Notes: generated by a model from the sequence alone, not told the origin. 64,000 nt of DNA from CAZADA01 sp964636945 (GCA_964636945.1 CAZWVH010000003.1:1-64000), one strand, 5' to 3'. Counted from the first letter of the stretch, positions 14,883 to 23,654 are shown. Numbers and translations: made by a program.

Positions 14883-16553
14883 TTAAGGATAGTTCACGCT
14901 CTCTCCCTGGCCAGGGCGTTCCAGTTCGCTGAGAGCTGGGGCGGTTTTGGCCGCGCGCACCAGTTGGATGAATTCGCCGCGATAGTTGAACGGATCCTCG
15001 CCCTTGGCCGACTGGGCCAGCGCCATGATCTCGTCATGACCAAAATCGGTGAGGTAAGGCTCACCGCGCACCAGCTGGCCAAAGCCGGCCGCGGCAATGG
15101 CGAACCGGGTGGCCTCAGGGGCCTGGTCAAGACCGTCAATCACATCAGCCGTGGTCACCGGACGCTCGATCAGCGTGCTCTCATCACTGTCGGGCAGCTT
15201 ATAGCGAATGCGCAGATTGGCGAACTCATCACCCAAATCGCCAGCTGGTTCAGGCGATTGAGCATAGCGGCTCTCATCGATCAACCGGCCCTCGCTGCCC
15301 GGCGCGGCAATCTCGTAAATGGCCGTCACCTCATGGCCCGCGCCGATCTCGCCGGCGTCGACCGCATCATTGTTAAAGTCTTCGCGGTTCAGCAAGCGCG
15401 TCTCATAGCCGATCAAGCGATACTCCGCCACGCGCGCTGGGTTGAACTCCACCTGGATCTTCACATCCTTGGCAATGGGAAACAGCGCGCCTTGCATCTC
15501 ATCATGCAGCACTTTGCGCGCCTCATTCAGGCTGTCGATATACGCAGCCTGTCCATTGCCCGACTGGGCCAAAGTCTGCATCAGCCGGTCGTTATAATTG
15601 CCCCGGCCAAAGCCCAAGACTGACAAAAACACCCCGCTCTCGCGCTTGCGCTCGATGAAGCCTTCCAGGCTCTCATCGTCCACCGTTCCCACATTAAAAT
15701 CGCCGTCAGTGGCCAAGATCACCCGGTTGAGCGCTTGTGGGTCATAGTTTTGTTCCGCCAGGGCATAAGCCAAACGCAGGCCCTCTCCGCCCGCGGTCGA
15801 TCCGCCGGCCGACAGCTGATCCAGAGCGGCCAGGATTTTCGATTTATCCGACGCCGGCGTTGGCTCCAGCACCGCCCCGGCCGCGCCGGCATACACCGCA
15901 ATCGCCACCGTGTCCTCAGGCTCGAGCCCATCAACCAGCATGCGCATGGACTGCTTGAGCAAGGGCAGCTTGTCGGGGCTGTTCATCGAGCCTGACACAT
16001 CGAGCAAAAACACCAGATTGGCCCGCGGGCGATCCTCTGGCTCAAGGTCATAGCCCTTAATGCCAATATGAATGAGCTGGGTGTGCGCATTCCACGGACT
16101 GTCCACCACAGACGCACTCACCCCAAACGGGGCCGTGCGGTCCTGAGGCAGCGGATAGTCGTAATCAAAATAGTTGATCACCTCTTCCACCCGCACCGCA
16201 TCCTTGGGCGGCAAGGTCCCGTCATTGAGCGCACGGCGCATGAAGGCATACGAGGCCGTGTCCACATCCACCGAAAAGGTCGACACCGGCTCTTCACTCA
16301 CCAGCTTGACCGGGTTCAGCTCCTCATCGGGAAACCGCTCACGATCAATGTCGCCGGGGACGGGCTGAGGCTGGGCTTGCGCTAGAGACGCGACTGCCGC
16401 GAAACCATCAGCTTGCGCACGCGCGCCCGTAACCACCACCCGCTCTGGAGATGCCGACGGTACCGGTGTCGTCTCATACGTGCCGCTACATGCTGACAAC
16501 CACGCGGCCATGCTGATCCCCACAACGAACTTCATACTCAGGCGTTGTGCCAC
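14883..16553 (-). CDS. YfbK-like von Willebrand factor A lipoprotein, copy 1
   Basis: A 556-residue protein of the family with an N-terminal vWF extension, central vWA domain and C-terminal DUF3520. The signal ends in lipobox LSAC, so it is lipid-anchored. After it comes a short linker with ERVVVTGARAQ, a phrase like TonB-receptor N-termini. The vWA MIDAS motif DVSGSM and the ATDGDFNVGT segment are intact. From about residue 70 to near the C-terminus it is identical to the adjacent paralogue. The start is ambiguous: GTG at 16553 has GGGAGGGG upstream and gives the best signal; ATG at 16535 or 16589 are alternatives. The gene follows copy 2 by 42 bases. The family function is unknown; metal-dependent protein binding at the envelope is expected. 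Confidence 0.85.
   Translation of the reverse strand: MAQRLSMKFVVGISMAAWLSACSGTYETTPVPSASPERVVVTGARAQADGFAAVASLAQAQPQPVPGDIDRERFPDEELNPVKLVSEEPVSTFSVDVDTASYAFMRRALNDGTLPPKDAVRVEEVINYFDYDYPLPQDRTAPFGVSASVVDSPWNAHTQLIHIGIKGYDLEPEDRPRANLVFLLDVSGSMNSPDKLPLLKQSMRMLVDGLEPEDTVAIAVYAGAAGAVLEPTPASDKSKILAALDQLSAGGSTAGGEGLRLAYALAEQNYDPQALNRVILATDGDFNVGTVDDESLEGFIERKRESGVFLSVLGFGRGNYNDRLMQTLAQSGNGQAAYIDSLNEARKVLHDEMQGALFPIAKDVKIQVEFNPARVAEYRLIGYETRLLNREDFNNDAVDAGEIGAGHEVTAIYEIAAPGSEGRLIDESRYAQSPEPAGDLGDEFANLRIRYKLPDSDESTLIERPVTTADVIDGLDQAPEATRFAIAAAGFGQLVRGEPYLTDFGHDEIMALAQSAKGEDPFNYRGEFIQLVRAAKTAPALSELERPGQGESVNYP
14902..16367. repeat. 1466-bp direct repeat, copy A
   Basis: This segment matches 16630-18095 at a constant offset of 1728 bases with no insertion or deletion. 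In every line I compared the bases are identical, and all reading frames translate identically across it. It covers the shared vWF/vWA/DUF3520 part of the two tandem lipoprotein genes and stops sharply inside both coding regions, leaving distinct N-termini and distinct last few residues. No transposase or terminal inverted repeats flank it. Confidence 0.95.
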
Positions 16554-16595
16554 CACGCGCCCCTCCCATTTTTTGGTAACGTTGAACATGACCCA

Positions 16596-18467
16596 CTATT
16601 GATTGGGATAACCAACCTGGCCAGGTCTTTCTCCCTGGCCAGGGCGTTCCAGTTCGCTGAGAGCTGGGGCGGTTTTGGCCGCGCGCACCAGTTGGATGAA
16701 TTCGCCGCGATAGTTGAACGGATCCTCGCCCTTGGCCGACTGGGCCAGCGCCATGATCTCGTCATGACCAAAATCGGTGAGGTAAGGCTCACCGCGCACC
16801 AGCTGGCCAAAGCCGGCCGCGGCAATGGCGAACCGGGTGGCCTCAGGGGCCTGGTCAAGACCGTCAATCACATCAGCCGTGGTCACCGGACGCTCGATCA
16901 GCGTGCTCTCATCACTGTCGGGCAGCTTATAGCGAATGCGCAGATTGGCGAACTCATCACCCAAATCGCCAGCTGGTTCAGGCGATTGAGCATAGCGGCT
17001 CTCATCGATCAACCGGCCCTCGCTGCCCGGCGCGGCAATCTCGTAAATGGCCGTCACCTCATGGCCCGCGCCGATCTCGCCGGCGTCGACCGCATCATTG
17101 TTAAAGTCTTCGCGGTTCAGCAAGCGCGTCTCATAGCCGATCAAGCGATACTCCGCCACGCGCGCTGGGTTGAACTCCACCTGGATCTTCACATCCTTGG
17201 CAATGGGAAACAGCGCGCCTTGCATCTCATCATGCAGCACTTTGCGCGCCTCATTCAGGCTGTCGATATACGCAGCCTGTCCATTGCCCGACTGGGCCAA
17301 AGTCTGCATCAGCCGGTCGTTATAATTGCCCCGGCCAAAGCCCAAGACTGACAAAAACACCCCGCTCTCGCGCTTGCGCTCGATGAAGCCTTCCAGGCTC
17401 TCATCGTCCACCGTTCCCACATTAAAATCGCCGTCAGTGGCCAAGATCACCCGGTTGAGCGCTTGTGGGTCATAGTTTTGTTCCGCCAGGGCATAAGCCA
17501 AACGCAGGCCCTCTCCGCCCGCGGTCGATCCGCCGGCCGACAGCTGATCCAGAGCGGCCAGGATTTTCGATTTATCCGACGCCGGCGTTGGCTCCAGCAC
17601 CGCCCCGGCCGCGCCGGCATACACCGCAATCGCCACCGTGTCCTCAGGCTCGAGCCCATCAACCAGCATGCGCATGGACTGCTTGAGCAAGGGCAGCTTG
17701 TCGGGGCTGTTCATCGAGCCTGACACATCGAGCAAAAACACCAGATTGGCCCGCGGGCGATCCTCTGGCTCAAGGTCATAGCCCTTAATGCCAATATGAA
17801 TGAGCTGGGTGTGCGCATTCCACGGACTGTCCACCACAGACGCACTCACCCCAAACGGGGCCGTGCGGTCCTGAGGCAGCGGATAGTCGTAATCAAAATA
17901 GTTGATCACCTCTTCCACCCGCACCGCATCCTTGGGCGGCAAGGTCCCGTCATTGAGCGCACGGCGCATGAAGGCATACGAGGCCGTGTCCACATCCACC
18001 GAAAAGGTCGACACCGGCTCTTCACTCACCAGCTTGACCGGGTTCAGCTCCTCATCGGGAAACCGCTCACGATCAATGTCGCCGGGGACGGGCTGGATCG
18101 GTCTTTGCGGGGCGGTTTGGATGGCGTTCGGCGCTGCGCCGGTAAAGCCGTTCATCGCCAGCTGCTCACTCGATGGAGCGATGTCGGCCATCATGGTCGA
18201 CGGATCGCTTTGTCTTTGCAGTTCTTGCAATCGCCTCGTCCGGTCAGCTTGAATTTCGGCGGTTTGCTGAAGCGCCTCCTCGCGTTCTTCGATTGGATCG
18301 GGCGCATCGTCTTGTGACGTCTCGGTCGGTGTGGGCGTGGGCGTAACGGTTGCGTCGCCCGTCGGGGTGGGAGCGCCAGGTCCATCATCTGGAGCCTCAC
18401 CGCAGGCAACGAGCAAAACACCCGCCGCTGCGCTGAGCAGTAGGCGGAAGCGGACGGACTTAATCAT
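16596..18467 (-). CDS. YfbK-like von Willebrand factor A lipoprotein, copy 2
   Basis: A 623-residue paralogue of the downstream gene. The signal peptide ends in lipobox LVAC, followed by a Pro/Thr/Asp-rich stretch and a charged, probably coiled-coil segment (EEREEALQQTAEIQADRTRR), about 130 residues in all, which copy 1 lacks. The remaining nearly 490 residues, including DVSGSM and ATDGDF, are identical to copy 1. The C-terminus ends GERPGQVGYPNQ instead of GESVNYP. ATG at 18467 has GGGAG about 8 bases upstream; the frame is open further up without a better site. It is probably the first gene of a two-gene operon, with a promoter in the 150-bp gap shared with divergent sfsA. Confidence 0.87.
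   Translation of the reverse strand: MIKSVRFRLLLSAAAGVLLVACGEAPDDGPGAPTPTGDATVTPTPTPTETSQDDAPDPIEEREEALQQTAEIQADRTRRLQELQRQSDPSTMMADIAPSSEQLAMNGFTGAAPNAIQTAPQRPIQPVPGDIDRERFPDEELNPVKLVSEEPVSTFSVDVDTASYAFMRRALNDGTLPPKDAVRVEEVINYFDYDYPLPQDRTAPFGVSASVVDSPWNAHTQLIHIGIKGYDLEPEDRPRANLVFLLDVSGSMNSPDKLPLLKQSMRMLVDGLEPEDTVAIAVYAGAAGAVLEPTPASDKSKILAALDQLSAGGSTAGGEGLRLAYALAEQNYDPQALNRVILATDGDFNVGTVDDESLEGFIERKRESGVFLSVLGFGRGNYNDRLMQTLAQSGNGQAAYIDSLNEARKVLHDEMQGALFPIAKDVKIQVEFNPARVAEYRLIGYETRLLNREDFNNDAVDAGEIGAGHEVTAIYEIAAPGSEGRLIDESRYAQSPEPAGDLGDEFANLRIRYKLPDSDESTLIERPVTTADVIDGLDQAPEATRFAIAAAGFGQLVRGEPYLTDFGHDEIMALAQSAKGEDPFNYRGEFIQLVRAAKTAPALSELERPGQGERPGQVGYPNQ
16630..18095. repeat. 1466-bp direct repeat, copy B
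   Basis: The second copy of the segment described at 14902-16367, within the longer vWA lipoprotein gene. The left boundary falls in the codons for the last residues of the shared GQGE motif, and the right boundary falls at the codons for the Q-P-V-P-G-D start of the conserved region. Confidence 0.95.
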
Positions 18468-18617
18468 GGAGGGCTCCCAGGGCGTTGAGTGTGGCGCGAA
18501 TTTCACCGATGCTGGCGACCGCGCACGTTTTGTTGAGCACGTTAGCAGTCCGCGCCTGAACCCGTGATGAAACAGTGGGGGCTTGTTCATTTTCCAGGCT
18601 CAGTCCACACACGTGTT

Positions 18618-19364
18618 ATGGAATTTTCCGCTCCCCTCATCCCAGCCAAGCTGATCCAACGCTATAAGCGGTTTTTGGCCGACGTCGTGATGCCCGACGG
18701 CGAAACGATTACCGTGCATTGTCCAAATTCGGGGGCCATGATGGGCGTCGCGCCGCCGGGCGCGCGATGCTGGGTGTCGCGTTCCGACACCCCCAAGCGA
18801 AAGCTTGCCCACACGCTTGAGAACGATGACCTCAACGGCGTCTTGGTCGGGATCAATACGCATCGCCCCAACGCCCTCGCCCGCGAGGCCATCGTCAATG
18901 GCGTGATCCCAGAATTGGGCGGATTTGATGCGATCGCGACCGAACGAACCTATCGTCACGGCGAAGACAAAAGTCGTTTTGATCTGGCGTTAGAATCTGC
19001 GGACGGGCCATGCACTTTTGTGGAGGTGAAGAATGTGCACTTGTGTCGCACAGCCGGATTGGCCGAGTTTCCCGACAGTGTGACCAGCCGCGGCGCCAAG
19101 CATTTGAGCGGCCTGGCCCATGCTATTGAGGCCGGCCATCGAGCGGTGCAACTCTATATCGTGCAACGCAATGATTGCGACGCCTTTTCGATCGCGGACG
19201 ACATCGACCCGGCCTACGCTAACGCATTGGCGCGCGCCAAGGCGATTGGCGTTGAAGTTATGGCCTATGCCTGTGAGGTGACGCCGAGCGCGATTACTGT
19301 GCTGCGGCCACTTGCGTTCGCTGTGCGTCATGAGAACAACTGCTTGCAATCGACTGCCAGTTGA
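18618..19364 (+). CDS. sfsA: SfsA family DNA/RNA nuclease-like protein
   Basis: A 248-residue SfsA protein, first known as a sugar fermentation stimulation factor and now thought to carry a nuclease-like fold. Typical motifs are seen: LIPAKLIQRYKRFLADV, HCPNSGAMMG, RYGEDKSRFDL-like FDL plus TFVEVKNVHL, and FPDSVTSRGAKHLSGL. The FDL...EVKN arrangement is the putative nuclease core. ATG at 18618 starts the family motif; an upstream in-frame ATG at 18564 would add 18 residues of unusual sequence. The gene precedes map and radC as in many alphaproteobacteria. The 55-bp gap to the map start lies partly over the AT-rich map leader. Confidence 0.92.
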   Translation: MEFSAPLIPAKLIQRYKRFLADVVMPDGETITVHCPNSGAMMGVAPPGARCWVSRSDTPKRKLAHTLENDDLNGVLVGINTHRPNALAREAIVNGVIPELGGFDAIATERTYRHGEDKSRFDLALESADGPCTFVEVKNVHLCRTAGLAEFPDSVTSRGAKHLSGLAHAIEAGHRAVQLYIVQRNDCDAFSIADDIDPAYANALARAKAIGVEVMAYACEVTPSAITVLRPLAFAVRHENNCLQSTAS

Positions 19365-19419
19365 CCACATTTTTAGAGATATTACCGGGCTCTACGCATC
19401 CAAATTTAAAGGATCGATT

Positions 19420-20247
19420 GTGCATTTGCTTGATGTTCATCATCGCCACCGACCGCTCGCCCCTGAGGACGCCATAACGTATGGGCCTGATGGCTTTGAG
19501 GGTATGCGCAAGGCAGGCCGATTGGCGGCCGAATGCTTGGACATGCTGACCTCCCATGTACAACCGGGCGTCAGCACTGAGCATTTGGACACATTAGCGC
19601 GCGAATTTGCCCTTGATCACGGCGCATTGCCCGCATGTCTGTTTTACCGCGGTTACACCCACACCATCTGCACCTCGATTAATCGGGTGGTGTGTCATGG
19701 GATTCCTGACGACAAGCCCCTGCGGGAAGGCGATATCGTTAACATCGATGTCACCTTGATTGTTGATGGCTGGCATGGCGACACCAGCCGCATGTATCCG
19801 GTTGGCGAAATCAAGCGCGCGGCTCAACGGCTAATCGACATCACCTATGAGTCGATGATGGCGGCTATTGAGATCGTCAGGCCCGGCGTCACCGTGGGCG
19901 ATATCGGCTATGAAATCGAAACGCGCGCACATGCTGAACGGTTTTCCGTGGTCGAAGATTTCTGTGGCCATGGCCTTGGCCGACGTTTCCATTATCCGCC
20001 GAACATTGTCCATCTTGGCCCACGCGGCGAAGGCGCGGTGCTGAAAGAAGGCATGTTCTTTACCGTCGAGCCCATGATCAATTCAGGCGGCTCGGCCACA
20101 AGAGTGCTCAAGGATGGCTGGACCGCCGTGACTCGCGACCGAGGATTGTCAGCCCAATTTGAGCATTCAGTTGGCGTCACCAATGACGGCGTGGAGATAT
20201 TCACGCTCTCTCCTGCTGGCCTGCATCGCCCGCCTTACAAGGTTTAA
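19420..20247 (+). CDS. map: Methionine aminopeptidase, type I
   Basis: A 275-residue type I methionine aminopeptidase, which removes the initiator Met. Metal ligands are visible: Asp in VNIDVTLIVDGWHGDTSR (two), His in CGHGLGRRFH, Glu in FFTVEPM and Glu in QFEHSVGVT; the substrate-binding His is in VVCHGIPD. The GTG at 19420 is preferred because AAAGGA lies 6 bases upstream and the longer frame overlaps the end of sfsA. A 3-base gap separates it from the convergent dioxygenase gene. Confidence 0.93.
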   Translation: MHLLDVHHRHRPLAPEDAITYGPDGFEGMRKAGRLAAECLDMLTSHVQPGVSTEHLDTLAREFALDHGALPACLFYRGYTHTICTSINRVVCHGIPDDKPLREGDIVNIDVTLIVDGWHGDTSRMYPVGEIKRAAQRLIDITYESMMAAIEIVRPGVTVGDIGYEIETRAHAERFSVVEDFCGHGLGRRFHYPPNIVHLGPRGEGAVLKEGMFFTVEPMINSGGSATRVLKDGWTAVTRDRGLSAQFEHSVGVTNDGVEIFTLSPAGLHRPPYKV

Positions 20248-20250
20248 GCG

Positions 20251-20901
20251 TTAGCCTGCCCACCGCAATGGCGGGTCTAGAACGTGGTCGGCGTAATCTA
20301 TCCGCAGAGCGCGCCTGGCGGCGCCGAAGCGTGCTGCTGCTGACCGGTGCAGGATGAGCGCCTTGGCAATCAAAATATCCCCCGCTTCAGCGCAACAGCG
20401 CTCAGTCTTTGCATGCCGAACGCGATGATCGATCTGCCCAGACTCAATTCGCCCAAACTCATGCGTTCCCAAGGCAATTTCCAATGGTCCGTTATCAGGC
20501 GTTGAAGGATCGAGGTGGACCCGGACAAAGACCATCCGTTCCAACACGCGTATCGGCGGCTCGCAATGCCAAACGCCTTGTTTCCGCGACCAACACCCAT
20601 ACCCCGCTTGGTCACATCTTTCGCGCACCGCGATTACACGATCTTGATGCCAAGGCAGTGACCAATTGTGCGCATCCGATTTGTCGAACGCCACCATTCG
20701 GACCGGTCGGACTTTTGGTAAAATGGAGCGAACTATCGTGGTCACAGGCGAGATCAACGCGTCATTAACGGCCAGTCTCTCGCCCGGCTTGCCTTGGAGC
20801 GCGATGAGACTGCGCAAGTGAGTCAAATCCGCCTGAGCCAAAGCGGAACGCACCCAGACCCGTCCCTTATCTTCCAAATCTTTTGCCAGCTGCATTCTCA
20901 A
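20251..20901 (-). CDS. Phytanoyl-CoA dioxygenase-like Fe(II)/2-oxoglutarate enzyme
   Basis: A 216-residue protein with the PhyH-type pattern: HQD at residues 85-87 in LPWHQDRVI gives the first His and the Asp metal ligands, and His185 in LILHRSAAA gives the distal ligand, with an Arg two to ten residues on for 2-oxoglutarate. The length suits a minimal double-stranded beta helix. It is inserted on the opposite strand between map and radC, which are often adjacent in related genomes. It probably hydroxylates a small molecule; the substrate is unknown. No strong ribosome binding site is seen before the ATG at 20901. Confidence 0.75.
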   Translation of the reverse strand: MRMQLAKDLEDKGRVWVRSALAQADLTHLRSLIALQGKPGERLAVNDALISPVTTIVRSILPKVRPVRMVAFDKSDAHNWSLPWHQDRVIAVRERCDQAGYGCWSRKQGVWHCEPPIRVLERMVFVRVHLDPSTPDNGPLEIALGTHEFGRIESGQIDHRVRHAKTERCCAEAGDILIAKALILHRSAAARFGAARRALRIDYADHVLDPPLRWAG

Positions 20902-21009
20902 TTCCTGGCGACCTTATGGGAGGCAATGAGCCCGAAAGACAAAGCACAAATTAGGATTGCACGCCAATCCAATTCATGTTTTGTTCACGCCGGTCTAGAA
21001 CTGGAATGT

Positions 21010-21738
21010 ATGGGGAGACAAACATCAGTGCCCAACGGAGTTACAGACGTCCTGTCCCCTCCCATTCACGACCAGACCAAAGGTCACCGCGCGCGCCTCA
21101 AAGAACGGTTTCACAATGGGGGCGCCCAGGCGTTGGCCGACTACGAAATGTTGGAGCTGGTCTTGTTTCGCTCCATTCCCCGCCGGGACGTAAAGCCGCT
21201 GGCAAAACAGCTCATCGCCCGCTTTGGGGGCTTCGCGGAGGTCTTGGGCGCCAGTGACGAGCAATTGTTGGAGATGCCCGGAATATCCCACGGCGTCGCT
21301 CTCGATTTAAAGGTTGTGCTGGAGGCCGCCCGCCGGCTCTCTCGTGATCGCGTCATGACCAAGCCAGTGCTGTCCAGTTATTCCAAGTTGGTCGAATACT
21401 GCCGGGCATTCATGGCGGACGAGGCCAAGGAACAGTTTCGCGTGCTATTTCTTGACCGTCGCAATCGCTTGATTGCTGATGAAGTGATGGGACGTGGATC
21501 GATCGCGCATGCTCCTGTGTATCCGCGTGAAGTGGCGCACCGCGCGCTGACCCTGAATGCCTCGGCAATTATTCTCGCCCACAATCACCCGTCCGGCGAT
21601 CCCACTCCTTCCCAAGCCGATATCGACATGACCGTTCAGATCGCAGACACATTAACGCCACTCGGCATTGTGGTTCATGACCATCTGATCATTGGCCGCG
21701 AATGCACGGCGAGCTTTAAGCAATTAGAGCTGCTATAA
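21010..21738 (+). CDS. radC: RadC family protein (JAB/MPN domain)
   Basis: About 242 residues. The N-terminal UPF0758/HhH part (GHRARLKERFHNGGAQALADYEMLELVLF, then EMPGISHGVALDLKVVLEAARRL) is followed by the JAB1/MPN-type metal domain with the HNHPSGDPTPSQAD signature. RadC was linked to recombination repair but its true role is unsettled. Start choice is uncertain: ATG at 21010 (used), GTG at 21028 with GGGGAG 10 bases upstream, or ATG at 20926. It is head-to-head with the dioxygenase gene, and the promoter must be within 20902-21010. The next gene, purB, follows after 47 bases. Confidence 0.9.
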   Translation: MGRQTSVPNGVTDVLSPPIHDQTKGHRARLKERFHNGGAQALADYEMLELVLFRSIPRRDVKPLAKQLIARFGGFAEVLGASDEQLLEMPGISHGVALDLKVVLEAARRLSRDRVMTKPVLSSYSKLVEYCRAFMADEAKEQFRVLFLDRRNRLIADEVMGRGSIAHAPVYPREVAHRALTLNASAIILAHNHPSGDPTPSQADIDMTVQIADTLTPLGIVVHDHLIIGRECTASFKQLELL

Positions 21739-21785
21739 CCCGCGCATTGCGCCGTTTTCCATTCGCCAATTCGAGGAGACCGTCC

Positions 21786-23147
21786 ATGGCCGTTGCGCGC
21801 TACACCCGTCCACAGATGGCTCAAATCTGGTCGCAACAGTCAAAGTACGCCATCTGGTTTGAGATCGAGGCCCATGCATGCGACGCAATGGCGGAGCTGG
21901 GCGTAATCCCCAAATCTGCGGCCGAAGCGGTATGGACGGCGAAAGGTCACGAGTTTGACGTCGACGCCATTGACGCCATTGACGCCATTGAAGCCGAAGT
22001 GCGCCATGACGTGATTGCGTTTCTGACCTACCTTGCGAAAATTGTGGGTCCCGAAGCGCGCTTTGTGCACCAGGGCCTGACCTCCTCGGACGTTCTGGAT
22101 ACGTGCCTGGCGGTGCAACTCACCCGGGCCTCTGACCTGTTGTTGACCGGGCTGGACCGCGTTTTGGCTGCGCTGAAGTCACGCGCAATTGAGCACAAAC
22201 TGACGCCTACGATTGGCCGCAGCCATGGCGTGCATGCTGAACCCACCACATTTGGTCTCAAGCTCGCAGGCTTCTACGCTGAGTTTGATCGCTGCCGGAT
22301 CCGCTTACTGGCCGCACGATCGGAAATCGCCACCTGCGCGCTCTCCGGCGCGGTAGGCACATTCGCCAATGTGGATCCGCGCGTGGAAGCCCATGTGGCC
22401 GAACAATTGGGGCTCACGCCGGAGCCAGCGTCGTCCCAAGTGATTCCTCGCGACCGGCACGCCATGTTTTTCTCGGTTCTGGGGGTCATTGCGTCTTCGG
22501 TGGAGCGCTTGGCCACGGAAATCCGGCACCTGCAACGAACAGAGGTGCTGGAAGCGGAGGAAAAATTCGCCAAGGGGCAAAAGGGCTCGTCCGCCATGCC
22601 GCACAAACGCAATCCGGTGCTCACCGAGAACCTCACGGGTTTGGCGCGGCTCGTGCGCTCTTGCGTCACGCCGGCGCTCGAGAATGTGGCGCTTTGGCAT
22701 GAACGCGATATCTCACATTCCAGCGTTGAACGCGCCATTGGGCCTGACGCCACGATCCATTTGGACTTTGCGCTCAATCGCTTAGCCGGCGTTATTGAGG
22801 GTCTCGTGGTTTATCCCGAACGCATGCAGGCCAATCTCAATCAGCTGCAGGGCTTACACGCCTCACAATCGGTATTGCTCCTGCTCACTCAAAATGGCTT
22901 CAGCCGGGAAGACGCCTACGCGCTGGTGCAATCGCACGCCATGCGCACCTGGAACGGAGACGGCGAATTTGAGGAATTGTTGCTGGCCGACCCCAAAATC
23001 ACGGCCGCGATATCAAAGGCCGACATTCACGCGTGTTTTGCCCTCGAAAAGCACATGGCTCAGGTGGATCACATCTTCGCGCGCGTATTCGGCGAGACAG
23101 CGGCCACCGGAGCTCCCCGCGATCGCGTGGATGTGAAAACAGAGTGA
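21786..23147 (+). CDS. purB: Adenylosuccinate lyase
   Basis: A 453-residue enzyme of the fumarase/aspartase superfamily that acts twice in purine synthesis, cleaving SAICAR and adenylosuccinate. Seen are HQGLTSSDVLDT, GRSHGVHAEPTTFG with the catalytic His, and the signature GSSAMPHKRNPVLTENL with the flexible-loop Ser. GAGGAGACC lies 6 bases before the ATG. An in-frame 9-base tandem repeat (three copies of codons for D-A-I) occurs near residue 60 just before the conserved HDV segment, adding about three residues compared with the family. It follows radC closely and may share its transcript. Confidence 0.96.
   Translation: MAVARYTRPQMAQIWSQQSKYAIWFEIEAHACDAMAELGVIPKSAAEAVWTAKGHEFDVDAIDAIDAIEAEVRHDVIAFLTYLAKIVGPEARFVHQGLTSSDVLDTCLAVQLTRASDLLLTGLDRVLAALKSRAIEHKLTPTIGRSHGVHAEPTTFGLKLAGFYAEFDRCRIRLLAARSEIATCALSGAVGTFANVDPRVEAHVAEQLGLTPEPASSQVIPRDRHAMFFSVLGVIASSVERLATEIRHLQRTEVLEAEEKFAKGQKGSSAMPHKRNPVLTENLTGLARLVRSCVTPALENVALWHERDISHSSVERAIGPDATIHLDFALNRLAGVIEGLVVYPERMQANLNQLQGLHASQSVLLLLTQNGFSREDAYALVQSHAMRTWNGDGEFEELLLADPKITAAISKADIHACFALEKHMAQVDHIFARVFGETAATGAPRDRVDVKTE
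21963..21989. repeat. Three tandem 9-bp repeats in purB
   Basis: Three consecutive copies of the 9-base unit GACGCCATT encode DAIDAIDAI between the FDV and EAEVRHD segments of PurB. The unit length keeps the frame. The matching stretch in typical PurB has about 11 residues between FDV and HD; here it is 14. Confidence 0.85.
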
Positions 23148-23219
23148 CGACACCATTGGACCTTGTGAGGATATAGATCAGCTTGCGACATACGACATCG
23201 AAGACTTTAGGGGATTATT

Positions 23220-23654
23220 ATGCGGTACCTGCTCAGCCTGTTTGCGACTTTGATATTGGCCATGAGTGCGGCGGGACAAGATGCTCCTGAGAACAGCGAT
23301 GAAATCACCGATCGCCCAGTTGTGGTGGCAATGTTCTTTTCAGGCTTTTGCGGCGCATGCCAAATTCTAGACCCGCGGATTGAGTCGGTTGAAGACGAGT
23401 TCGCCCAACGCCCCGTCACCTTTATCACGTTTGACAAAACATTTTCCGCGTTTGGCGGGCGTAAATCGCGCGCCGAGCTCGCCGCTGATCACGGCATGGC
23501 GGAGATTTGGGAGCAAAACAAGGGTAAACAGGGCTTTGCGCTGATCGTCGATCCCGCGCGCAGTCAAGTGTTGAACGTGATCACCGTGCGCGACAAGGCC
23601 GACGATATCCGCTCCTCGATTGAGCGCGCTCTGCGGCCAGAAACCCTCGCTTAG
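23220..23654 (+). CDS. Secreted thioredoxin-like protein
   Basis: A 144-residue protein with a signal peptide ending near AMSAAGQ (residue 20) and a thioredoxin-like fold. The active-site motif is CGAC in FFSGFCGACQIL, replacing the usual CGPC; the missing Pro changes redox properties in known thioredoxins. The following segment VTFITFDKTF...MAEIWEQNKGKQGFALIVD covers the cis-Pro region, but a canonical cis-Pro is not obvious. GGGGATTATT precedes the ATG. It opens a run of secreted and membrane genes that may form one system, but whether they are co-transcribed is unclear because the next gap is 88 bases. Confidence 0.75.
   Translation: MRYLLSLFATLILAMSAAGQDAPENSDEITDRPVVVAMFFSGFCGACQILDPRIESVEDEFAQRPVTFITFDKTFSAFGGRKSRAELAADHGMAEIWEQNKGKQGFALIVDPARSQVLNVITVRDKADDIRSSIERALRPETLA

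Noticed and set aside
16538..16867. 109-residue minus-strand frame bridging the two vWA genes
   Set aside because: It is an out-of-phase frame over the repeat edge, with Arg/Pro-rich chance composition, and copy A gives the matching frame too.
14883..18467. Insertion sequence or transposon as cause of the 1466-bp repeat
   Set aside because: The repeat is entirely vWA coding sequence with no transposase, no terminal inverted repeats and no target duplication.
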